Assembly: GCA_023393235.1 (NCBI GenBank)
Contig: JAEWMH010000092.1
Location: 1 to 27,574 of the forward strand
Origin: Bacillota bacterium
GTDB taxonomy: Bacteria; Bacillota; Bacilli; Paenibacillales; NBRC-103111
DNA: 27,574 nt
Direction of reading: 5' to 3'
A program made the translations under genes and the position numbers. Under the pieces are notes generated by a model, which ran no database searches, had not been told where the DNA came from, and saw only the letters and a list, made by a program, of their open reading frames with translations. Every line of letters starts with the position of its first letter. Within the stretch, counting starts at the first letter, position 1. Below are positions 22,427 through 27,574 of the stretch, one piece after another.

Positions 22427-23509
22427 TCAAGAGCGGAGCGCCGCTTCCAGCCGGGCCCTGTTGGCTAACAGGCCCGGATCCTCCGGCAAATAATGGAGCG
22501 CCAGCTCATTATGCCGGAAGGCGGTGCGGGCATCGCCCAGCCGCAGGCTTACCGCGGTCAGGCGGACATGGGGCAGCCAGCTCAGCGCCGCCGGCGATAC
22601 CGGCCGCAGCCCCGTGTCCAAGCCTCTCACCGCGATGGCCTGGGTGTACCAATATGCTGCTGTAGCCCAGTCAGCCCGCTCCTCGAACCACTCGCCCAGC
22701 TGGCAGCAAAAATCCGCCTGGGGCGCTCCATAATGGAAGGAGCCCAGCAGGCTGTCCAGGCGGCTGCGCGCATCCCCCAGCCGCCTGTAGCAGTCGGCCA
22801 GCCGGAAGCAGGCGATGAGCCGGTCCTCCCGGTAGCCCGACGGCTCCTGCAGCAGCTTCCGGTAGCCTTGGGCTGCCAGCCCATATTTGCCCCGCTCAAA
22901 GCAGAGGTTGGCGTACCAGAACAGCCTTCTTCCGGTTACACCCGGCTCCTCGGCAATCCACCGGCGCAGTATCCGCAGATTGCGGCGGTTATGCCCTTCC
23001 GGACGGATATGCCGGATCATGGCATCTGCAGAAATAATTTCCCCCTCCCGGGGAAATTCCAGATACTCATGCACCCGGCCGGTCCAGCGGCAGCCGGATT
23101 CCCGGCGCACCAGCCGCAGCCTGCGGTCGGCAACCAGCGGACGCCCGGCAGGGTCCTCCGCCAGACAATAGGGCAGCACCACTCCAGATACCGGCGGGCC
23201 CAGCTCCGCCTTCAGAGCCAGCAGCCTCCGCCGGTCCTCCTCCGCGATCCGGTCATCCGCATCCAGCCACAGAATATAGTCTCCGCCGGCCAGACTGAAG
23301 GAATAATTCCGCGCTGCCGCAAAATCATCTCTCCAGTCAAACGGTACAACTCTGCCTTCATACTGCTCCGCCACCCGGCGGGTGCCATCCACCGACCCGG
23401 TATCCACAATAATGATCTCATCGGCAATCCCCTGAACCGATGCCAGGCAGGCGCCCAGCGTCTCCTCCTCATCCCGCACGATCATACACAGGCTGATGGT
23501 TGCACTCAC
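22427..23509 (-). CDS. GT2-family glycosyltransferase with C-terminal TPR-like helical repeat
   Basis: 360 aa. The N-terminal GT-A domain starts ISLCMIVRDEEETLGACLAS. It has the nucleotide-binding DTGSVDGTR (36-44) and the metal-binding DADD (83-86), and RVHEYLEFP and HIRPEGHNRRNLRIL follow. From about residue 190 it is helical, with TPR-like units (FWYANLCFERGKYGLAAQGY, ACFRLADCYRRLGDA, ATAAYWYTQAI). This two-part design is common in Paenibacillus/Bacillus surface polysaccharide and protein glycosyltransferases. A GTG start has GGAG seven bases upstream. It lies 20 bp after the dehydrogenase, the last gene of the operon. Donor and acceptor are unknown. Confidence 0.9.
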   Translation of the reverse strand: MSATISLCMIVRDEEETLGACLASVQGIADEIIIVDTGSVDGTRRVAEQYEGRVVPFDWRDDFAAARNYSFSLAGGDYILWLDADDRIAEEDRRRLLALKAELGPPVSGVVLPYCLAEDPAGRPLVADRRLRLVRRESGCRWTGRVHEYLEFPREGEIISADAMIRHIRPEGHNRRNLRILRRWIAEEPGVTGRRLFWYANLCFERGKYGLAAQGYRKLLQEPSGYREDRLIACFRLADCYRRLGDARSRLDSLLGSFHYGAPQADFCCQLGEWFEERADWATAAYWYTQAIAVRGLDTGLRPVSPAALSWLPHVRLTAVSLRLGDARTAFRHNELALHYLPEDPGLLANRARLEAALRS

Positions 23510-23529
23510 ATGCTCCGGCCTCCTCCGTC

Positions 23530-24864
23530 TTACTCTCCTTGATTCAAGCCTGCCGTTCCGCTACCCCCGTAAAGGGCAACCCTGCCGCCACGGCAGGCTT
23601 TGGTGGCATTGCGGGTATCGAACACCAGCCGCGCATGGTCCACCAGCTGCTGATAATCCACTGCCGTATGATCCGTGGCGATGACCACAATGTCCGCATG
23701 GTCCCATAAGTCCGGTCCCGCCTCTTCGGACTCATAAACCTCCCCCGCTACCCGGCAAACGGGTACATGGGGATCATGGTAGACCACCTTCGCCCTTTTC
23801 TCCAGCAGATGCTCCATGAGCTCCAAGGAAGGAGATTCCCGCACATCATCCGTATCCTTCTTGTAGGCCATGCCGCAGATGACCACCTTGGCCTCCTCGA
23901 GCACTTTTCCGTCTGCTTCCAGCAGCGACATGATACGTGCAGTCAACCGTTCGGGCATACTTCGGTGCAGCTCATCCGCCAGCTCAATGAACTTCAACCG
24001 GACGCCCAGCCGCTCCGCTTTCCATGACAAATATAGAGGATCAATGGGAATACAATGGCCGCCTACACCCGGTCCCGGATAAAAAGGCATAAACCCGAAG
24101 GGTTTGGTCGCCGCCGCATCCACCACCTCCCAGATGCTGACGCCCATCCGCTCGCACAACGCAGCCAGCTCATTCACCAGTCCGATGTTGACACTGCGGA
24201 AGGTATTCTCCAGAAGCTTCGCCAGCTCGGCGGCTTCATTGGAGCTGACAGGCACGACCCGCTCGAATACCGTTCGATAAAAAGCCCGGCCCGCTTCCAG
24301 GCAAGCCGGAGTGCTCCCTCCAATTACCTTAGGGGTGGCATGCAAGGAAAACTGCCGGTTCCCCGGATCAACCCGCTCCGGCGAAAAACAGACATAAAAA
24401 TCCTGCCCAGCCTGCCAGTCCAGCTCCTCCTCAATCCGTCGGCGCAGCAAAAGCTCGGTTGTCCCCGGGTAAGTGGTGCTTTCCAGAATAATTAGCGTAC
24501 CCCTCTTGATATGCCGGACAAGCTGATCCACGGCCGCCTCAATGTAAGAGGTATCCGGCTGCCTGTTCCCGTCAAGAGGAGTTGGCACACACAGCACGGC
24601 AATGTCAGCCTGGCCCAACACGGCATAATCCGCAGTTGGACGGATAGCTCCATAACCGGTCCACAATCCCAGCTCTCTTCCGTCCACATCGAGTATATAG
24701 GAGACGCCGGATTTCAGCTTCTCTATTTTATTCGGGTCGGTATCGATTCCGTGCACGGTATATCCCGCCCGGACAATCTCCATGGACAGGGGCAGTCCCA
24801 CATACCCCATCCCGATAACAGCTACCTCTGCAGCGCGTTTTTGTATTCCGGCAAGCAGCTCCAC
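23530..24864 (-). CDS. Nucleotide-sugar dehydrogenase, probably UDP-N-acetylglucosamine 6-dehydrogenase (WbpA-like)
   Basis: 444 aa. It oxidises C6 of a UDP-sugar twice with NAD, giving a uronic acid for polysaccharide synthesis. The Rossmann motif is VAVIGMGYVGLPLS (14-27). CVPTPL at 92-97 and STTYPGTTE at 129-137 follow. The central helix has K216 and N220 (AKLLENTFRSVNIGLVNE), and the catalytic Cys271 is in PGPGVGGHCIPIDP. That PGPG-GGHCIPIDP form is typical of the UDP-HexNAc (WbpA/TviB) branch rather than UDP-glucose dehydrogenase. The C-terminal domain shows GMAYKKDTDDVRESPS. A GTG start has GGAGG seven bases upstream. It sits between glycosyltransferase genes, with a 41-bp gap upstream. 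Confidence 0.93.
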   Translation of the reverse strand: MELLAGIQKRAAEVAVIGMGYVGLPLSMEIVRAGYTVHGIDTDPNKIEKLKSGVSYILDVDGRELGLWTGYGAIRPTADYAVLGQADIAVLCVPTPLDGNRQPDTSYIEAAVDQLVRHIKRGTLIILESTTYPGTTELLLRRRIEEELDWQAGQDFYVCFSPERVDPGNRQFSLHATPKVIGGSTPACLEAGRAFYRTVFERVVPVSSNEAAELAKLLENTFRSVNIGLVNELAALCERMGVSIWEVVDAAATKPFGFMPFYPGPGVGGHCIPIDPLYLSWKAERLGVRLKFIELADELHRSMPERLTARIMSLLEADGKVLEEAKVVICGMAYKKDTDDVRESPSLELMEHLLEKRAKVVYHDPHVPVCRVAGEVYESEEAGPDLWDHADIVVIATDHTAVDYQQLVDHARLVFDTRNATKACRGGRVALYGGSGTAGLNQGE

Positions 24865-24905
24865 GTCGTCTCCTCCTTTATGTCCTTACGCTACGCCCGG
24901 GCAAC

Positions 24906-25601
24906 TTATTGCGGGGTCATAAACTGGCTGAGCACCTGTTTCATTTCTTCGGATGAAAGAAGGTCCTTCTTGCCTAACCTCTTCACGGACACATTGGAAT
25001 TGTGAATGACATTCACATAGTTCCGCCCCGGCAATACCTCGTGGGGGAGCAGGATCACATTTTTGTGTCCGCCCCCGTTGGGAATTTGCACCCGGTAGCC
25101 CGAAAGAAAATCGGGAACTGCATAAACAAAGGTATAAAAGGACAAACACGGATGGTAGGACCTCTCCATCAGACCATTCACTTTGTCCCACGTATACCCG
25201 TGAGTGTTCACCAGCGCTACCGTTCCCGGTTTCGGCTTGTAACCGTGAAGCTGCTGAACGAAGCTCTCATGGTACAGATCGTCCGAGTCAATCCGGGCTA
25301 CATACAGCTCCTGAGCTCCTTGTACATAGGCCTCCATCCGGCGTTTGCTATCTATACTGGTGCCGAACTGGACGTTAGCCGGCAGCGGCTCATATTGGCC
25401 CAGAATCTCCTCCACGATCTCGCTGCAGCCTCCCGCCAGCTTGACGACCGCCAGGAAGTTCTGATTGGATTGTTTTTTCAGGCTTCTTAGAGTCAGGCTC
25501 TGGAAGATACCAATCCGTTCCTCCAGCCATTTGCGTGTCAGCCGGTCCGGATTCATACCATAATTGTTAAAATTGATTTCAATGACCACATTTCGCTTCA
25601 T
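24906..25601 (-). CDS. Putative rhamnosyltransferase-like glycosyltransferase (PF11316 type), copy 1
   Basis: 231 aa from ATG 25601 (AAAGGAGG seven bases upstream). A start at 25628 would fall within the leader. It is a small GT-A-type transferase. MNPDRLTRKWLEERIGIFQS at 16-35 and SLKKQSNQNFL precede the nucleotide/metal motif VARIDSDDLY (101-110; DSDD 105-108). LPHEVLPGRNYVNVIHNSN is near the end. The pattern resembles the 'putative rhamnosyl transferase' family, whose true sugar is mostly unproven. It is first in an operon with the UDP-HexNAc dehydrogenase and the GT2 gene. It aligns without gaps to the next gene upstream at roughly two-thirds identity, and the leaders match too, so the pair arose by tandem duplication. 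Confidence 0.85.
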   Translation of the reverse strand: MKRNVVIEINFNNYGMNPDRLTRKWLEERIGIFQSLTLRSLKKQSNQNFLAVVKLAGGCSEIVEEILGQYEPLPANVQFGTSIDSKRRMEAYVQGAQELYVARIDSDDLYHESFVQQLHGYKPKPGTVALVNTHGYTWDKVNGLMERSYHPCLSFYTFVYAVPDFLSGYRVQIPNGGGHKNVILLPHEVLPGRNYVNVIHNSNVSVKRLGKKDLLSSEEMKQVLSQFMTPQ

Positions 25602-25608
25602 CCCTTTG

Positions 25609-25713
25609 CCTCCTTTAGGTCTGTACAATAGTCAACCTATGTAAACCCTCCGCAAAATTACACGTACAAAGGACCAGCAGGCCGGAAATCGAGGCGGATT
25701 TCCCGCCCAAATA
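25609..25713 (-). promoter_or_regulatory. Leader duplicated with the glycosyltransferase gene (copy 1)
   Basis: This region and 26545-26645 align at roughly three-quarters identity, including TTACATAGGTTGACT and GTGTAA on the minus strand. Conservation outside the coding region suggests a shared promoter or leader. I could not fit a standard -35/-10 pair to both copies. Confidence 0.5.
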
Positions 25714-25752
25714 AAGATCACCCGGTCCATTTGAAGATCACCAGGTCCGTTT
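25714..25752. repeat. 20-bp tandem duplication
   Basis: AAGATCACCCGGTCCATTTG at 25714 is repeated at 25734 with two differences (A for C, G for A), directly head to tail. It is in the space between the two paralogous glycosyltransferase genes. Confidence 0.7.
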
Positions 25753-25757
25753 CTCCT

Positions 25758-25794
25758 ATTCAAACAGCCTTCAACCACGGGGGGCTGAAGGCTG
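25758..25794 (-). terminator. Probable weak terminator between the paralogous glycosyltransferase genes
   Basis: The minus strand has a 9-bp stem, CAGCCTTCA (25794-25786)/TGAAGGCTG (25773-25765), with a 12-nt GC-rich loop, followed by TTTGAATA. The T-run is short, so readthrough into copy 1 is possible. The arms share AGCCTTCAACC with the bidirectional terminator at 27452-27489. Confidence 0.5.
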
Positions 25795-25841
25795 AACTCC
25801 CTATGGACCCCCTTGGACGGGTTTGGACCTGCCGGACACAT

Positions 25842-26537
25842 TCAGCCGGAAGTCATAAACTCGCTTAGTACCTGCTCCATTTCCTGGGGAGTAAGAAAAT
25901 CCTTGCTGCGGATTCTTTTGGCCGAGCTGTTGGTGGAATGAATGATATTGACATAATTGCGGTGTGCAAGGATCTCATGTGGCAGGTCAATGACATTACC
26001 GTGTGTCCCTCTTCCTGGAATCTTTACTCTGTACCCGGCCAGATATTCCGGAACAGAATAGATGAAGGTATAGAACTGCGGAGAAAAGTGATAGTCCCGG
26101 GCCATGACGCCATCCACCATATTCCACATATACCCGTAGCAATTCACCAATGCCACTGTCTCCGGCTGGGGCTTGTAATCGTAGAGCTGCTGGACGAAGG
26201 TTTCGTGATAGAGATCATCGGAGTCAATGCGGGCCACATACAGCTCCTTTGCCTCTTTGGCGTAATCCATGATCATCCGGTCAGTTTCCGTCATGGTTCC
26301 GAACCGGATATTATCCGGCAGCGGCTCCTGGCCGGCCAGAATATCCTCCACCATCTCCGTACACCCCTCCGCCAGCTTCAATACCACCAGAAAATTCGGG
26401 TTGGTTTGTTTCTTCAGGCTTCTCAGGGTCAGGCTCCGGAAAAGAGCGATCCGGTCTTCCAGCCATTGGCGGCTCAACCGGTCGGGGTTGATTCCCATAT
26501 TGTTAAAGTGGATCGCAATCACTACTTTTCTTTGCAT
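25842..26537 (-). CDS. Putative rhamnosyltransferase-like glycosyltransferase (PF11316 type), copy 2
   Basis: 231 aa, the same length as its paralogue at 24906-25601. Shared blocks include NPDRL, SLTLRSLKKQ, the identical LYVARIDSDDLYHE (DSDD 105-108), FVQQL, GYRV.IP and RNYVN.IH. Differences cluster at residues 80-95 and 140-155, which may be acceptor-facing (inference). AAGGAGG lies seven bases before the ATG. Its 190-bp upstream gap is divergent from the GT-D gene. It probably contributes a second linkage to the same surface glycan. A weak hairpin follows its stop. Confidence 0.85.
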   Translation of the reverse strand: MQRKVVIAIHFNNMGINPDRLSRQWLEDRIALFRSLTLRSLKKQTNPNFLVVLKLAEGCTEMVEDILAGQEPLPDNIRFGTMTETDRMIMDYAKEAKELYVARIDSDDLYHETFVQQLYDYKPQPETVALVNCYGYMWNMVDGVMARDYHFSPQFYTFIYSVPEYLAGYRVKIPGRGTHGNVIDLPHEILAHRNYVNIIHSTNSSAKRIRSKDFLTPQEMEQVLSEFMTSG

Positions 26538-26544
26538 GGTAGCG

Positions 26545-26645
26545 CCTCCTTTTAGGGCTGTACACAGTCAACCTATGTAAGCTCCCCGTAAAGTTACACG
26601 GACAAGGAACCACTCTCCCGTAAATCAGGACGGATTCCCCGCCTA
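26545..26645 (-). promoter_or_regulatory. Leader duplicated with the glycosyltransferase gene (copy 2)
   Basis: This is the counterpart of 25609-25713: the same order of blocks from the ribosome binding site outward (AAGGAGG, TGTACAG, AGTCAACC on plus, GTGTAA on minus, then a G-rich end). It probably holds the promoter of copy 2, but no exact boxes are assigned. Confidence 0.5.
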
Positions 26646-26727
26646 AATTCAGGGGGAATCCAATAATTCAATTGTCGGGGGGCATACACATAAAGCAGAT
26701 AGTCCCAGAAAGGAGAATTGATTTTCT

Positions 26728-27438
26728 GTGAACAGCATTCCATTAACGACGACGCAGGTCCTGGACCGGCTGCAGCTGGCCTTGGAGAAACGCCGTCCCT
26801 TCTCGCTGGTGCGGATCGGGGACGGGGAGAATCTCGTTCTGGCCCAAAATTCGGTTTTCCCGATGGACTTCGTTTTGAAGGAGCGGTGGGCTATCAAGGC
26901 CAACCGGGGGCAAAAGGGGCTGCAGCTGCCCAATCTCCCCTTGCGCGACGCTGTCAAGGATGCGGTGGCAAAAGCGGATGTAGTGGGAATTTTGCCTCAC
27001 GAAGACACCTCCATTATTGCTCCCGCCTATCTCAAACGGCAGCTGACGGATCAGGTATTCCAGATATACGGGTTGAAGCCCAAAGCTGTCTGTGACGCCC
27101 GGATTAACCGGGAAATGCTGTTTACCCAGCAATTCTGGACGGTGGTAACCCCCTGGCGGATCGTTCTGGTGACCCGGCATCCGGAGCAACTGAAAGAGAC
27201 GCTTATGGCACCTCCTTACCGCCTGAATATTGTCCACACCCTCTCTTTTGGGGATTACAGCCAAATGGACACCACCCTGGATTGGCTCAAACAAAACCGG
27301 GACGCCTTCGACCTGGCCTTGTTCAGCTGCGGTGTTAATGCCGTGGTGCTTGCCCAAAGGACCGCCGAGCTCACAGGGAAAGCCGCCCTGGATTTCGGCA
27401 AAGCAGGCAATATTATTCTGAAGGGAACACCCAATTAA
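26728..27438 (+). CDS. GT-D-fold glycosyltransferase (DUF1792-like)
   Basis: 236 aa. The N-terminal part has RPFSLVRIGDGENLVLAQN, with the DGE motif at 32-34 typical of the GT-D fold. VGILPHED and the C-terminal D222-F-G-K-A-G-N follow, as in the DUF1792 transferases that add a hexose to a glycan on serine-rich proteins. The donor and acceptor here are unknown. The start is less sure: GTG at 26728 has AAAGGAG about 13 bases upstream, longer than usual. An upstream TTG at 26718 is in another frame. It is monocistronic on the plus strand, divergent from the glycosyltransferase operons, and ends at a strong terminator. Confidence 0.85.
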   Translation: MNSIPLTTTQVLDRLQLALEKRRPFSLVRIGDGENLVLAQNSVFPMDFVLKERWAIKANRGQKGLQLPNLPLRDAVKDAVAKADVVGILPHEDTSIIAPAYLKRQLTDQVFQIYGLKPKAVCDARINREMLFTQQFWTVVTPWRIVLVTRHPEQLKETLMAPPYRLNIVHTLSFGDYSQMDTTLDWLKQNRDAFDLALFSCGVNAVVLAQRTAELTGKAALDFGKAGNIILKGTPN

Positions 27439-27451
27439 CCACCTCCCCCTC

Positions 27452-27489
27452 AAAAAAGCCTTCAACCGCTGATGCGGTTGAAGGCTTTT
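27452..27489. terminator. Bidirectional terminator
   Basis: A perfect 16-bp stem (27454-27469 with 27474-27489, core GCCTTCAACCGC) and loop TGAT is flanked by A-runs on the left and T on the right. It can therefore stop the GT-D gene on plus and the partial gene on minus. Confidence 0.93.
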
Positions 27490-27502
27490 CATGTAAAGTC
27501 CG

Positions 27503-27574
27503 TTATCTTGCGGTGGCGATGCCATAAAAGTCTTCCGGACCGCGCCGGACTGTTGTGGATACGCCGGCAATGTA
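27503..27574 (-). CDS. 3' end of a convergent gene running off the window
   Basis: The minus strand reads 23 codons with no stop from the window edge to TAA at 27505-27503, ending ...GPEDFYGIATAR. It lies 13 bases before the shared terminator, the expected place for a gene end. Amino acid composition is natural, but the fragment is too short to name. Its position suggests another surface-polysaccharide gene (inference). Confidence 0.6.
   Translation of the reverse strand, partial: YIAGVSTTVRRGPEDFYGIATAR

Overview
The window is a GC-rich chromosomal segment from a low-G+C-phylum Gram-positive, most likely a Paenibacillus or close relative (inference). The evidence is an rph-rdgB pair, an AsnO-type asparagine synthetase very similar to the Bacillus subtilis protein as I remember it, RbsD with Bacillus-type active-site residues, strong AGGAGG ribosome binding sites, TTG/GTG starts and sigma-A-like promoters. 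TGA is used as a normal stop (for example both TetR genes), so the standard code applies. I see no rRNA, tRNA, insertion sequence, prophage gene or CRISPR array.

Left part (1-6250), all on the minus strand. From right to left this is an operon of a small DUF4177-like protein, RbsD ribose pyranase, a Gfo/Idh/MocA dehydrogenase and a TetR regulator. It is driven by a promoter whose start point is covered by a LacI-type palindrome. Then come a terminator, a dienoyl-CoA-reductase-like flavoenzyme, another terminator, and an AI-2E-family membrane protein interrupted by an in-frame TGA 35 codons before its expected end.

Centre (6250-18500). Single-gene or two-gene units of general metabolism: a class I aminotransferase, a two-dinucleotide-fold flavoprotein, a second Gfo/Idh/MocA protein lacking the usual EKP lysine, a 150-aa Ala/Gly-rich protein, GNAT acetyltransferase plus GH13 alpha-glucosidase with an unusual C-terminal tail, a 47-aa helical protein with its own terminator, asnO, and rph-rdgB.

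Right part (18500-27574). An autoregulated TetR gene is translationally coupled to a flavoprotein with an Isf-type cysteine motif. A cytoplasmic-looking GH9 glycosidase follows. The last 5 kb is a cell-surface polysaccharide locus: a GT2 enzyme, a UDP-N-acetylhexosamine-type 6-dehydrogenase, two tandem paralogous PF11316-like glycosyltransferases whose leaders are also duplicated, a GT-D-fold glycosyltransferase, and the last codons of a convergent gene sharing a bidirectional terminator.

The most unusual non-coding signal is a set of four intergenic clusters (about 7.5, 11.0, 16.8 and 22.0 kb). Each holds two direct copies of a short element about 50 nt apart, facing two inverted copies also about 50 nt apart. 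Three different core sequences use the same 2+2 layout. Other unexplained intergenic repeats (an ACCAAA...TTTGGT triplet, a 62-nt direct repeat and a GGAGnnCTCC array) lie beside them.
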